Notes: a model not told the origin generated them from the letters alone. Counted from the stretch's first letter, positions 21,700 to 35,329 are shown. The stretch is DNA of 60,062 nucleotides from Gnetum montanum (GCA_015680685.1 MNCI01003588.1:721891-781952), one strand, 5' to 3'. A program made the numbers and translations.

Positions 21700-24290
21700 A
21701 TAATGAAATGTTTGAGGTCTTTTTGATATGTCCTAAGAAAATATTGCTAGGAAGTATCTTTAAAATTGGCATTTATCTCTACATTTTCTTTTCTTGTAAG
21801 AAATTAAGATTTCAATGTATGATATTAGTTTTTGTTAATAAATGCATTTTAAAAAACTACATTGTTTTCTTTATTACTCATGAAATTAATAAAGGATATG
21901 TTTCTATTCTAATTATAAAAAATTGAACTAGAAAAGCTTCAAATTCTAGCTTTGACAATCTCTAAAGTGTTATTTGGGTTACTTGTCATAGTAAAAAAAG
22001 AGATCTTAGACTCTGTAATATTTATGCTCTTAATAATTTAAAAGATTAATTACATGTTATGAAATATCTTCTATCTCTACCTAAAGTTATTTGGATTATT
22101 GAAGGTAATTTTAATATGCTTGAAAGTCATTTAGATAAACTTAGTGGTCTTCATCCTAGTATGTCTTCTTAAGAAAAATAAGATTAGTGTAATTTGAAAG
22201 AAAAATATCTCCTTTCTAATGTTATCTCTTTATTCTCATATCATTATAATGTAAAGCATTATACTTAGTATAATTATCAGGAAGAAAACAATCAAATTTA
22301 ATGTTAGATTGATAAAATTTATAGCTCTAATGTTTTCTTTTCAAATCTTGCAAAAAAAGAATAAGAGCATACAGATTCTACATTGTTAGACCATTTTCCT
22401 ATTAGCATTTTTCTCTCTAGTATTATTTTTTCCTCTTTGAAAACATAAAATTTTTCATGTCAATGATAATACGTTCACATAACTTAGATGAAAAAATATT
22501 TTAAATTTTTTTTGGAATGCAAAAAAATACCTACTAATAATATTGGTTAGATTAACTAGTAGTAGCAAACTACTTGTAGAGCTAGAAATTATGCTAGATG
22601 GTTTGCAAAGATATTTTATAAGTGTAATTATTAAGTTTAAGAATATCTTGCAAAATTTTTCAAGAAAATGAAAATTATTTTAGACTAAAATCCCTTTGAT
22701 TTTGAAACTCAAAAAACATGGGCTAAAACTCATTATGCTAAATAATTTTGGGATGCTTTTTAAGCTAGAGTGCTCTTATTAAAAGTTGCATTAGTTGGCT
22801 AAAAATTAATGATAAATATTACAAGGAATTTTTTAAATTTATAAAAGGAAAAGGTCAGTACCTAAACTGGAATTTCTTTATGTAAATGATTTCATTATTA
22901 AAAATCCTAAGACTATTCATAGTTTTTAGTAAATCATTTTTCTTCTATTTTTTTCTTATGAAGGTTTTCAAAAGGAATCCTTCTAGGCCCTTGGTACACA
23001 TGTTTCTCATCTTATAATAGAAATTCATTAAAGTAATCTTGAAGAAAAAAATTATTGAAAAAGATATCAAAGCAATGACTTTTAGTTTAGTAGATAGCAA
23101 AGCTCTAGAAATTGATGGTTTTACAATTGCATTTTTTAAGAAGCACTGAGATATTATTATAGATAATCTTTTTCATGATTTCTAAGAAGCTATTAAAATG
23201 TTTCTTTTGGTAAAAATATTAATAAAGATGTAATTAATCTTTTTTCTAAGAATGGAGATCTTTAACATATTGGTAATTGGAGATCTATTACTTTTCTTAA
23301 CATTGCTTATAAAATTTTAGCTAAATGCATGGCTTGTCAAATTTAAAATGTTATGCAAGATATAATCATACTTTGAGGATATTAGTTTTATTAAAGGTAT
23401 ATATATATTAATAAGGTTATTATACCTTGAAAGAGAATACAGTGTATTTCTAATACTAACTTGTACATTGGTTTTATTAAGTTAGATTATGCTAAAGCTT
23501 ATGACAAGATTCTATGGAATTTTATTACTTCTTATCTGTATAAAATGAAATTTTGTGATTATTTTATTTTTCTTGTCCATATCCTTCTCACACGCTAATT
23601 CTCAAGTTGCTACTAATTGTGAATTAAGTTCTTTCTTTTATCTTCAATGGTTGATTTATCAAAGTTCCTCTAGATTCCTATCTTTTTATTATTAATGTAA
23701 ACTTTATTACACATATTCTACATCATGATCTACAAAGAAATGTCATTAAGAAAATTTCAATTGATAATCAAAGTACATAATTTTTTAATATGCACTTTAC
23801 AAATGATTCTTTTTTTTATGATTAACAATTATCTACAACATATCAATGCTCTTTTAGATAGACTAGAGGATTATTACAGGTTATGTAGCTCTTGTATTAA
23901 TCAGCAAAATTTTTCTATTTATTATAACAATAATTTTGATAAATATATTACTCAAGTTATGGAAAATATTTAAAAATATATATATTTTTAAAAATTTTAG
24001 AAATATATTTTTCTTTTGAGTATGCTCTTACTATTTTGTGAAATTATGTGGATAATAAAGTTGAAAAGAAGCTTGATAAATGAAAAGAAAAAAAATGCTC
24101 ATCCTTGTTGAAAAAGTTTTAGTTATTAAGCAAATGTTTCAATCAACTCATGTTTATTACTTTAGTTATTAGAATCCTTCTAAAATTTCTTATGATAGAA
24201 TTAATCATATTATTCATTGATTTCTTCATTTTGCTAATTAACATAAAAATATTTTTCTAGAGTTTCTTAGGATATTTGCACTAGTAGCAA
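21700..24290 (+). pseudogene. LINE ORF2 fragment (endonuclease and reverse transcriptase), decayed
   Basis: Non-LTR elements encode an endonuclease plus reverse transcriptase for target-primed insertion. The plus strand reads NIYALNN and IWIIEGNFNMLE (EN motifs; the family has GDFN), later KALEIDGFTIAFFKKH, WRSITFLNIAYKILAKCMA and IKLDYAKAYDKILWNFI (RT domain 0 to 2 type motifs near 23.1-23.5 kb). At about 23.8 kb HFTNDSFFF stands where the catalytic FADD box should be, again an Asp-to-Asn type loss. Many stops and frameshifts. It lies immediately downstream of the LTR ending at 21626. The 3' end is not defined. Confidence 0.75.
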
Positions 24291-25538
24291 GAAAGAGGGA
24301 CAACTTAGTCGCATTAATTATTATAACTAGGACATTTCTCTTACAATAAAATGGGTAGTAAAGTGCATTAATGAAGATGATGATTAAATGCTTCTTTAAA
24401 AATCACATATTTAGGATGTTTGTGACTAGTAGTTTGTGAGGATTTTGAAGGAAAGTTGAGCTTTTGGAAGGCTTAATGCTCAATCATTGATCATAATTAT
24501 ATATTATGAGTATGATATCAATGTGCTTAATTGATAATGTTATGAGATCATGATGCTTAGCATGTTATGAATGTTCATACGGGATGGCTAGCTGACATGA
24601 GTTATGATGTTCATATGATCTCATGGATATGTGATGAATAGTTTATGATGTTATTAGGTTTAAATAGTAATTGGATTGAACATCTTGTGAGTATGTTTTG
24701 ATACATGAGTCCCTCATTATTAGATGGGGATGGGGAAATTTGTAATAAACTTTGTAAAATGAAAATAAAAAATAAAAATAGTTATAATAGATTTATATAA
24801 TAGAAACATAATATATTTTCCACCATTCCCATTCTCAATCTCATGCATCTTGTTTTCTTCTTCATTTTCATTCCTTGGTAAATCTTAGTTAATTTTCATG
24901 ATTCTTGAAATTTTGAGAAGTTGGTGTTGGGTATGTTCTGAATAGGGAGATTTACTTTGGATTCTAGATGATCCAAGACCTTATGAGGAGAATTTTAATA
25001 TATTAAGTTCTAAATTTCAAGCTATATTTTGTTTCTTAATTTTAAGTGGGATTCTTTACTTGTCTTATATTTTATGTTTGAGATTATTTTGCATTGGACT
25101 CATAATGAGATAATTATGTGTCATATGGTGTTTTCAAGTATTTGGTTTATTGGAAACTCCATATGAAAGTATTTGATTTTGATGTGTGGTTTTTGTGATG
25201 GATGTGATTCAAATGGTTAATCTTGGTGATTTGATGAATGATTTTAGGAACATTAAAGATTTCATTTGGTATAGGAACATATCTTCCAAGCTCCATTTTC
25301 ATCCCTATAGATGATTATTCGCAAGTTTCAGAAAGCTAGAAAGGCATTTTGGAGATCAGACAGATGTCTTAGTTGAGAATTGAGAGGTGATAAGAGATGT
25401 TTCAATTGTAGAAAAGACATATTATCTAATAAGGAGACTTTCTATTTTACTAGGATACATCTTATCATACCTGAAGATATCTTCTTCCCCACATAGGAGA
25501 CATTCCTTCCTAGAATGATGAGCAACGAGGTATCCCTA
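24291..25538. other. Unassigned AT-rich repeat, left part; interrupted by the next element
   Basis: No coding frame is convincing. The last 200 bases carry AGATGTCTT/AAGACAT-type dyads (near 25370, 25430, 25490). Similar dyads continue at 35330-35410 on the far side of the inserted element, so 24.3-25.5 and 35.3-36.8 kb were probably one older repeat. I cannot name it. Confidence 0.35.
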
Positions 25539-26305
25539 TGCTCAACCATATGAATATGAGTGTACATGCATGATCTAGTCAAATTCCAAGGACTAAGTGC
25601 TTATGCGCCTTTACAGAACCCAGACGGGTTAGTCAATCATTGTCTTCCCAAGCTTACTTGTATAGCATGATTGTATGGTTAAGTAAACTTGAGGTATATG
25701 ATTTTTATATATTTTCTAATGTTTTATGTTCTGGTGCTACAAAGGGAGAAGTGAACTAATTAAGTAACTAATTTAATTTAAAAATCAACTATGCTCTAAC
25801 TAATCCTAACACCAGCATCTATTCCCACTTGCGGTACACATCCTGAACCAATGCAACACTACTAAGATTACCAAATGCTAATCATTACTAGGTTACCAAG
25901 TGTTCCATGCATGCTCGAAGTGGTCGTACTGAGTGTGCTTACTTGGGAGAGTTAACAAGGGAAGAAAGAACATTAATTATCTAAGAAAAGTATTAACTAT
26001 AAATAACATTAAATAAGCTATTTTAAATGCTGCAAGGTTTATCACAAAGTTCATCTTTATTTTCAGCCACAAGATGTGTTCAGGTACACCATGCTCAAAT
26101 AAAGATCTGTTCACTTTATGACTCCTACTACGGGCTCTCAAAAATAATTCTAACTTTGAGGAATAAAAACTGTAAGAGTTTAGGTAAGGGAGTAAGACTA
26201 ACTATCCAAACCAAGTGTGCTTGCCTCTTATTTACAGGTAATGAGGTGGGTCGTGACATCGGATGCCCGATATTGCTTAGTGAGCTCTGATATCACAGTT
26301 CATCA
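25539..26305 (-). repeat. 3' LTR of the Athila-like element at 25.5-35.3 kb
   Basis: Begins TGATGAACTGTGATATC on the minus strand and matches 34522-35329 over most of its length, including CCAAGGACTAAGTGCTTATG and GGGTTAGTCAATCATTGTC. This copy lacks part of the GATATCA-rich U3 segment present in the other LTR, making it about 40 bp shorter. Confidence 0.8.
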
Positions 26306-26317
26306 TACCCCCATGAC
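26306..26317 (-). promoter_or_regulatory. Polypurine tract (GTCATGGGGGTA)
   Basis: Read on the minus strand it directly precedes the LTR start TGATGAAC. The same motif precedes the LTR at 20785. Confidence 0.7.
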
Positions 26318-28158
26318 TGAATGAAAGCTCCTCCTCAAGTTCCTTACAAAATATTGTGAAGGTATGGCATTATTGACTGAATGACAACTGACGATGACAT
26401 GGGTGATAGACTCAAAGTGCCCGATGAATGAATCGACAAACATATTATAGCATTGGTGTTTAAAACCATTATGGTGGACACTGTACATAGATGACATCTA
26501 GATCCTTATTTAATAGCTTGAAGTGATAGAGAAGAAAATGAGGCATGTTGCTACCGATGTCAGAAATGTACACTTCGTTGTTTATCCATAGCCATGTGAT
26601 GAAGCGTGTTCATTACATAACTACTTCTGATCCAGTCCATCTTGAGTGCTCCCTCCTATCCTAGTTCATTGTTCGTATGATCGCCATTTGCACACACAGC
26701 ATGGTCATAAATTAGCAAGGATAGATAAGATACAATGTAGTTGATACCTTGCCTCAATATGAAGTATCTTGGCTGGGTTGTGGGTATGGCAGATACTAGG
26801 TTAGAGGTTTTTAACTAATAACTACCCAATGTGTAGGGGTGAGATAGGTAATAGAATGGAAAAATTTGTGATAGGGCCCCCATGACTAAGAGTGAACCTC
26901 TGATAGAAATAGAGTGGAAATACTGAAAGAACAAGAAAGATAAGAGAAATAACAATGGTGAAGCCAATAAGACGGATGTCATGGATGGGGATGAAACAAG
27001 AAATGATTGATTGCAAAGAATTTTTAAGGGAAAGAACTTAAAAATTTTACCATAAAGGAATGTTAGTGGGTCCTCCCCAAAGAAGGCTCATGCCTTTTAT
27101 GCCCTGATAGATCCACAAACTAAAAAGTCCGTAGGCTCTAGGAATGATGTATGGAACAATGGTTAAGAACTTACCCATAAGAAGTTACCAAAGACAAATA
27201 GTGCCTCAACCAAGATATAAATTGATCATAAAACTAGCAATGAGGTGGAATATGGGAAGAAATATGGAAGGAGAGGAGAAAATGGAATGGAATCCCAAGA
27301 GCAAGGTTGTGTAAAGTCCCTTGCATATTAGATGGTTACAGTGACCGAATAGAATTCATTACAAATCCATATTCAAGAAAACCACATTCAATGAACTTGC
27401 ATCAACACATTTGACCAACCTTTCCTCTTGAAACAACAAGAATGCATTCATATAGTCACCACCATTCCAAGAAGAGAAAGATAGAGCAGCAGGAAGCAAG
27501 AAAGGGCCTTAGTTAGAGGGAACCTTTAGGCATGGATAACATGTCTTTTCAGTGCCATAACTAGTGCTTGTAGTCCATATTTCATTATTATGTCTAAGGG
27601 GTGTGCTTTGAATTCTCACCATTTTTTATATTGTGAGAACCACACCATGCAAAGACTTATTTGATTCATTCAACTTCTTGATGTTTGGTCATTGACAGAA
27701 TGGTCGAAAACCCATGAAAATCATCTAACTACCCAAGAGAATAGCCAGCACAAGTGTGTTGAATTCCCTTGAAGTCACACCCTTTTCAACCATTCAGTCC
27801 TTCCTTGACTTGAAGAATACCAAGTCACCAATTCATTAATAAGTTTATATAGAAAAAGGGACAGTACAGTTTCAAAGCCAAGGGAGACCATTAAGTTGAA
27901 TGGATGATGTGGACTCATTGCCTATTTTATCAAAAGAACCATATTTTAGTGTCAACATGAAAAGTCAAAGGTAAAAATCAAACATTAGCAATCAACATTA
28001 TTATAGTCTAACCCACAATCGTGAGCACTTATTATATTTTGAATGAAAGTAAATTAAACAAATAAATACTAAAAATATGAACGATGGTGTAATAAAAAAT
28101 AAGTAAAATTGAAAAGATGTGTTAAAAAAATACAAAAAGAGCTGAGGGCTTAGAATGG
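26318..28158 (-). other. 3' UTR of the Athila-like element
   Basis: No long frame. 27041-27180 (GTGGGTCCTCCCCAAAG) is homologous to about 42520-42620, and 27510-27800 to 43.0-43.3 kb and, inverted, to 19.1-19.4 kb. These shared blocks define a 3' UTR common to all three Athila-like copies. Confidence 0.6.
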
Positions 28159-29400
28159 TTAGCATTGGTGGCCATCTCCCCCATGATTGAGTTGGAAGGA
28201 GGATATCTGAAATAATGAGCAAGGTTGTCCACCAACAAAGGTAGTATTGGTACTAGCTATTCTAGACTCATGAAAATGTTTGGTTTGTTGGATGTTGACC
28301 AACAATTTCTTATCTGGGCTGTCAAGTTTGTACATCATCATGGCCCCTGAAGGAAAAGTTGCATAAATAATATAAGGTCCTTCCCACAGCATTTGAAATT
28401 TAGTGCATTGTGGCATGTGTGTGGGGTTCCAATAAAGAACCTTATCTCCCAATTGATATTTAACTTTTCTAATTTTCAGGTCACGACATCGTTTATTAAA
28501 GACCTTGTGCAATTCATTAGATGACAGTGCGACTAATTGGTTCTCATCTAGCAGGTTAAGGTTCATTAACTGTTCTTTTTGTGCTAGATTGAGGACAAGG
28601 TTGAGGTCACATGCCATGGATAGTGTACGAAGCTATGCTTGAATAGGAAGTGTTGGAAGTGTACCGTACACTAACTCATAGGGAGAGTAGCCTATAGGGA
28701 GTTTCCACATGGAGCAGTATCCCCAAAGAGCATCGTCCAGTTTGGTGCTCCAATCTTGCCTATACTTGCTAATGGTTCATGTTAATATTTTTGTAATCTC
28801 CCTATTGGTGACCTTGGCTTGACTATTCACTTGAGGATGATAAGGTGTAGTTAGTTTATGCTCGACTCTTAAGCGTTGCATCAATTTTTGGAAAGTTGCA
28901 CCTGTAAAGTGTGTACCATTATCAAAAATAAGTACATGAGGCATACCAAACCTATTTGCAATTTTCTTTTGAACAAATCATGCAGCGGTAGATGATGTAT
29001 AGTCCATAGCAGCACCTGCTTCTACCCACTTTGTGAAATAGTCAACAACAACAACAATGTAGGCTTTTCCACTAGACATTGGTGGAATAAGCCCCATAAA
29101 ATAAATTCCCCATATGTCAAAGGGTTCTAAAGGTTAAATCCATTGTTGTGGACCCTCCATCCTAGTAGTCATTCCCCCATCACATTAGCAGCACTCACAA
29201 GATTGGATGAAATGATGAGCATCCTAGAACAATGTAGGCCAATAATATATTGCAAGTAGGATTTTAATGGTTTTTCTTCTTCCTGCATAATGACCCCCAC
29301 AAGGACCCTCATGATCATCTTGGAGAACTTATAATTGATCTACATTGGAAACATACATCAAACCAAGCCATCAGGACATACCTTATAAAGGTGCCCATTG
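28159..29400 (-). pseudogene. Integrase of the Athila-like element, decayed
   Basis: The minus strand reads DYFTKWVEA, VLIFDNGTHF (second catalytic Asp intact) and PYHPQVNSQAKVTNREI, where the catalytic Glu of the family is Lys. The first catalytic Asp position reads WGIYFMGL, also lost. The C-terminal 152-residue open stretch (28159-28617) has KVKYQLGDKVLYWN and WEGPYIIYATFPSGAMMMYKL, the GPY/F-type module. The N-terminal zinc region reads HYAGRRKT...CC. Only a few stops remain, so this is one of the better preserved parts. Confidence 0.85.
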
Positions 29401-30900
29401 ATTTCCATGAAATATTTGGCTCGATGTAGAAACTGCTATTTCTTTTTAACATCTAACTCTTATGGTGTTTCTTGTGTAAGGAGATAGGTAAGGATGCTAC
29501 TATACCAATTTATTTCCAAGTTTAATTGATTATTTACTACACTTGCAAAGAGAAATTCATTAGGAAAGCAATCAGAAAGTAGATATTCATCCTCTTTGTT
29601 GTCCCATCTTAACTAAGATAAATGATCAGTAATAATGTTCTTGGTACCTTTACAATCTATCATCATAAGATCGAACTCTTGTAAGATTATGAGCCATCAT
29701 ATGATGCAAGGGCTCACCATTGGTTTATTTAGCAGAAACCAAATTGCACTATGGTATATGTGTACAAATATCTTATAGCCCAATACATAGTGCCTAAACT
29801 TATCTAGTGCAAACACCATAGCCATTAACTCCTTTTCTATTTTGGTGTAGTTAAGCTATGCACCAGCAATACTTCGACTCATGCAATGAATGTAATAGGG
29901 TCATTTCTGGTCATCTAACTGTGTGAGTATGGCTCTTAAGGAAAAGTTGGACATGTCAGTCATTATGTGGAATGGTCTGAACCAGTCAAGAGCTTGTAGA
30001 ATGGGTGTTTCTACAAGCTTCTACTTCAAGGTTTGGAAAGCTAGTTCACATTCTCTGGTCTATTCAAAATGTGCATCCTTTATCATTAATTCAACCAATG
30101 ATTTTGCAACCTTTGAAAAGTTCTCTATGAATCTTTTATAATAGCAAGTGTGTCTGAGGAATGATCATAAGTCTTTTACTATTTCAGGTTGGCATGTGAT
30201 TCCTTGGATGACTTTGATCTTTTCATGGTCTACTTATATCCCTGTTTGTGAAATCTTATGCCCTAATACTACGCCTTCTTGGACCATTAAATGGCTTTTT
30301 TTCTAGTTGATCCTTAAGCTGGTTTCAACACATTGTTTCAATACCTGCTCTAGCTGGTCCACTACTTGTTCAAAGTTTGCTCCATAGGTGGAGAAATTGT
30401 CCATGAAGACCTCTACATCATTCCCTATTTTTTACTCAAAGATACTTAGAACCAAACATTGAAATGTTGTAGGAGCATTGCACAAGCCAAAAAACATCTA
30501 TTTTTATAAAAATGTCCCCCAAGGACTTTTGAACGTGATCTTGGCTTGGTCTTCTGGTGCTATTTGGATTTGGTTGTATCCACTATATCCATCTAGAAAA
30601 CTATAGTAGTGATGCCCTGCAATGGTATCTAAGGCTTGGTCAATGAATGGCAATGGAAAGTTGTCTTTGAATGTTTCCATGTTTAATAGCCTAAAGTCTA
30701 TACACACCCTCCATTTATCTTCCTTTTTGGGCATAATAACTAATGGACTAACCCATTTCTTATCAACAATGGGGTAAATGAACCCAACTTTTAGAAGTGA
30801 TTCAATTTCTTCTTTAACCACTTGCTTCAGCTTTGGTTCACTCACCTCTACAGTTGTCATTGGAGCTTCATGGAGGGGTCAGTGTAAATCCTATGTTGGC
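29401..30900 (-). pseudogene. Reverse transcriptase and RNase H of the Athila-like element, decayed
   Basis: The open stretch 30504-30860 reads VSPLVIMPKKEDKWRVCIDF, NFPLPFIDQALD and FLDGYSGYNQIQIAPEDQ. Near 30.4 kb the catalytic box reads FMDNFSTYG: the second Asp is now Asn, so polymerase activity is lost. RNase H follows with LTQLDDQ, NYTKIEKELMAMVFALDKFR and GTKNIITDHLS. Stops are mostly TAG/TGA. Confidence 0.85.
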
Positions 30901-31099
30901 ATATCCTAGGGTCTATTCTAGTTAATTCGGGATATCACCAAGCAAAGGCTTTCGACCATTTGTGCACCATTTTCAGCAGTCTCTCTTTTTGTTGAGGAGC
31001 GAGCTTAGCATTAATAATTACTGATTTTCCATTTTTGAGAAATGTATACTCCATACTAGTGGGAAATAGTTAAAACTCAAGGGGATCTTGCTTAAAGTT

Positions 31100-32060
31100 T
31101 TCAGGAATTTCCAACTTCCCCTAGTTGATATTTTCAATGTCAAGGCTTGAAAGTTAGTGATGAACTTGCTCTAATGTGTCTATGCTATTAATGTAAGTGC
31201 AAGTCAAACTCTTAGTTGGTTTGATGCATATAGTTGAATTGATCTCTTGGTAAGCTATCAGCCACTAGGTGCCTTCCTGTCTTGTGGCTGTTACATACAA
31301 GCATCTTTGTATGTTAATTACTTGTGCACACTGGTTGCATGCAAGTAATGTTAAACATTGTATGAACCAAGACTTTTGCATGCAATTACACCCTATGTCA
31401 CCATATGCAATACATAAAACTTTCTTCTTCTTGATCTTTCTAAATGTGTTTTCCTTTAATATCTCTAGGGAAAGATCATGTACTCCTAGGCATGCATCAA
31501 TTGTGCTTAGCCATGCTCTTCCCATTATGATTGGGAAGTTCCCCTTATAGTTGTTGGCTTGAATCACTACGAAGTCAACTAGATACGACCATCCATGAAT
31601 AGTGGTAACGATGTCCTTCACTAGTCTTAATGGGATAGTGATGGATTGGTTAGCTAGCTCTAAATGTATGTTACTCTTTTTTAGTAGAGGCGGGTTCTAA
31701 GCTTTATACATTTCTTGAGAGATTAAGTTGATACAAGAACCTGAATCCAAAAGAGCTTTACAAGGTTCATTCCTAGTGATTTGTAAATATATAAGAGGAC
31801 TCATAGGATCAGAGAATCTCCTAGGAAGATGGCCAGTCTTAATCCAATCAATAATGAAATGTGTCAACATGATCGTGTGTGTTGCATGTGGTCTTTGGTT
31901 TGAAGGGAGTTCCAAATTTTTGAATGAGGGTGAGGCCTTTAGAGAGTTAGCTGCTTGTGACTGCAAGGACTTAGTTGGACTTTTGGTCCTAAAGAAAGGT
32001 CTCTTCTTTACACAGTTTTCCAAACCAATAGTAGGGTGAGAATTAACATCCCTTGTAGCA
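31100..32060 (-). pseudogene. Aspartic protease of the Athila-like element
   Basis: The minus strand reads KALLDSGSCINLISQEMY (active site D-S-G intact, near 31.74 kb) and later FPIIMGRAWLSTIDA, the second protease hallmark. In the window this is the only gypsy protease whose catalytic triplet is unchanged. Upstream it reads CVKKRPFFRTKSPTKSLQSQ, a basic linker from gag. Stops interrupt the frame around 31.69 kb. Confidence 0.8.
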
Positions 32061-32092
32061 TTACATTGCTACAGCTGGGTAGGGAACTCACC

Positions 32093-34404
32093 CTACATGG
32101 CTGGAGCAGGTGGTAATGGAGTTAAGGGTGGAAGAGATGCAATTGGATGAGAAGGATGGTATGTTTGTGGAACAACACCCTTAGGAGAAGGAGTTCTATA
32201 ATACTCATGGGCTTGGTAGTGAGCCTGGGAAGTGATGTGACCATTAGAGTCATGTGGAGAGATCGGCTGCTGCACGTAGTATCCATATAGGTCAAGTTGG
32301 TGGTAAGGGTATTGTTGACATGGTGGTGGCATTCTCCATGATTGTGGGTGCTACCACTGCTGGTACTTCTCATTTGGTTGTGTTGGAGTTCCACTTAGAT
32401 AACACATCAAAGGTTGGTGGAACTATCTTGGGTTACCTTGAGGATAAGGTAACCTTCGAGGTGTTTGCCTTTTGGTTAACCATGGGTTAAGTGCATACAC
32501 CCCAGACTCCTGCAGATGTGAGATTATAGAACAACATCCCTTAGGATGGTCATATTGGCATATCTCACATCCACCATCATTATCTATATCGGAATCCATA
32601 GCCTCTTCGATGATGGCAACCTTGCCCTTACCTTTATTACATGCATATTCAGTTTCTTTCTTCTTCCTCCTTTCTTGGTCACTACCTTCCTCTCTAGACT
32701 CCTATACTATTTTGAGAACTGTTTGAAATCTATTATCTAGGGAGTCCCATATTTGGTCCACCTTAGTTGATACTTTTGATGCAAGTTTTTGAATGGGCAA
32801 GGTTTTCCTATTCACCATCTCTTCAAGTGGTGACTTTTCTTCATCCTCACAAAATCTAACTTCCTTCTTTCGAAGGGAAGGATCTCCGTTATATTCTCTT
32901 GCACTCTCTCTTTTCCTTAACTCACCCTCTTCTATAGCAACTTACTTCAACAATCTTTGTACTTGATGGGCCCTAAGCTCAGATAGCCTTCCTTGGACAT
33001 AAGTCCCAAGGGTTCTTCATGTTTCGTGCCTAATCCCATCTATGAGCTGGCATAGTTGTTCCCTTTTTGAGTAACCATGTCCTAGGAAACAATGTAACAA
33101 TGCATAATATCAGCCCATGGCAGCATCCAAGGGTTCATGTCCTCCTTATTTTCATCCTTGGATTTGCTTTCGCAAGTTGGACACTCAGGAGTACGTTTGA
33201 TACTTATCATTGAACAGTTCTAACATGGTACTTCATCGGTGAATGAATTCTAGTTCTAAGGACTGGTACTAACTTTCTACTTCCTTGATCAGTGTCTATG
33301 GAAACAACTTGAGTTTTTGCCACTTGTTTCTTATGTTTTCCAAGGCACATGCATTGTGAAATGCTTGCAAATGATTTTGAGGATTTGCATTGTATCCCCT
33401 TTCAAATTGTGGGATATTGTTCATGTCTAATATTTTGATCCTGCTATCTTTTTGGTGCCTTGTTGGGATTTTAACAACCTTAGTTATATCTAGCATACTT
33501 TAGGTAGTGAGTAGGGGTTCATCGTGATCATACTGGCTATGGCATCTATGATGCCTATGATGTTCCCTACTCTCCCTCCTTTCATGATGAGTTTCTCTAG
33601 AATGCCCTCATCCCCTTTCTTAGCTACTTTGTCTATGATTCCAATTTCACTTACCATTATGCTCAGGGTCCTTTTCCTTATGAATGTGTCCAGATCCTAA
33701 AGGAGAGAATGAAGGAAATGATGAAGGTGAAGAAGAAGGAGGACCATCACATGATGGTGCCTACTTCCTTCTCTTCAATGGTCCCAGCCTCGATCGTAGT
33801 TACGATCAAAATGTCCATCTTTATCATGTGTTCATGTTCCTTTTTCAGACCCTTTGTGTCCATTGGTACTAGAATCTGGGTTATGAATAGTTGAATGAAG
33901 AGTCTAATACACCACCCCTTGATCGAAGTCAATGGAAGGAACATCATTGTGTGGGAGACTTTCTGAGGCAGTTTCACCATCCTCATTTTCACCTATGACA
34001 TATGGAACATTCTGAGACAACTTCCCCTTCATGGATTCATAACATCTCTCCTATTGTAGATCCCTTTGACATTGTGCCTCTGTGGATCGATACTCTCTTA
34101 AGTTGTGATCATGCACAACGTACTCTGCCTGTAAGTATTGCATACCAATTCATGTGAGAGCACAAAGAAGCATGCCTGGGACTGAGTGATCAGGAGGTAA
34201 CACTATGTTACCTTCTAAATCACACCAACGTAGTTGTTCATTCTGGTGGAGGATAAAGGTAAAGTTTGGTATATACTCATCGAGATGAACGTATACCACA
34301 CCAAAATGTTGGGGGAATGGTGGATTATCATGTGTACGATGCTTCTAATTGTTTTGTGTATCAGACCTAGGAAGTGAAACAATCTCATAAGAAGAAGGAG
34401 ACAT
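32093..34404 (-). pseudogene. Gag of the Athila-like element, decayed
   Basis: A start ATG at 34404-34402 (minus) opens MSPSSYEIVSLPRSDTQNN. The frame continues with YIPNFTFILHQNEQLRWCDL and EGNIVLPPDHSVPGML, which the element at 38-53 kb shares (NYPNFTSIFY, GNVVLHPECLAPSML). The core at 33.3-33.5 kb reads NPQNHLQAFHNACALENIRN. A knuckle-like CEICQYDHPKGCC lies near 32.55 kb, followed by a Tyr/Pro/Gln/His-rich tail with LYGYYVQQPIS. Stops and small shifts break it in the middle. Confidence 0.8.
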
Positions 34405-34521
34405 AATTGTCTATTCAGTGTGAAATACTTTTCGTTTCAATAATTATAAGATAACCAACCCTAAGGGTTCGTTCAAATGATGTGAATATTTATTAATTTC
34501 TAGCTAGCGCACAAACAACAA
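34405..34521 (-). other. Leader between 5' LTR and gag
   Basis: A 117-bp spacer. On the minus strand the bases after the LTR read TTTGTTGTTTGTGCGCTAGC. No standard plant primer-binding site is visible. Confidence 0.4.
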
Positions 34522-35329
34522 AGCTCAACCATACGATTACTAGCATACATGAATGATCCGATTGAATTCCAAGGACTAAGTGCTTATGCGACTTTACAGA
34601 ACCCAGATGGGTTAGTCAATCATTGTCTTCCCAAGCGTACTTGTATAGCATAATTGTATGATTAAGTAAACTTGAGGTATATGATTTTTATATATTTTTT
34701 GATATTTTATGTTTTGGTGCTACAAAGGAAGAAGTGAACTAATTAAATAGCTAATTTAATTTAACTAATCAACTATGCTTTAACTAGTCCTAACACCTGC
34801 ATCCGTTCTCACTTGTCGTACACATCCTAAACCAGTGCAACACTACTGAGATTACCAAATGCTAATCGTTACTAGGTTACCAAGTTTTCCACACATGCTC
34901 GAAGTGGTCATACTGAATGTGCTTACTTGGGAGAGTTAACAAGGGGAAAGAGAACATTAATTAAGGAAAGCATTAAATAACTATAAATAACATTAAATAA
35001 GATATTCTGAATGTTGCAAGGTTTATCATAAAGTTCATCTTTATTTCTAGCCACAAGGTGTGCTAGGTACACAATTCTTGAATAAAGATCTATTTACTCT
35101 ATAACTCCTACTACGGGCACTTAGAAATAATTCTAACTTTGAGGAGGAAAACTACAAGGGTTTGGGTAAGGGACTAAGACTAACTATCCAAACCAAGCAT
35201 GCCCGCCTCTTATTTATAGGCGATGAGGCAGGTCATGACATCAGATGCTCGATATCACTTGGTGAGCTCCGATATCATAGAACAAATATCATGGATGCAA
35301 TATCACAGCCTCGATATCATGGTTCATCA
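34522..35329 (-). repeat. 5' LTR of the Athila-like element
   Basis: Partner of 25539-26305. On the minus strand it starts TGATGAACCATGATATCG, with a TATA box (CTATAAATAAGAGG) at 35211-35218. U3 carries three to four GATATCA/TGATATC palindromes (35260-35320). Confidence 0.8.

Larger units (their letters stand above)
25539..35329 (-). mobile_element. Athila-like Ty3/gypsy retrotransposon, complete in structure
   Basis: Direct LTRs (25539-26305 and 34522-35329) flank minus-strand gag, protease, RT, RNase H and integrase in that order. The RT reads FLDGYSGYNQI and FMDNFSTYG, and the RNase H region reads NYTKIEKELMAMVFALDKFR, the style of the Athila lineage. No extra env-position ORF is seen between integrase and 3' LTR. 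I found no convincing target duplication (left flank CCCTA, right flank TAGAA), so one end may have been altered. Confidence 0.85.
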
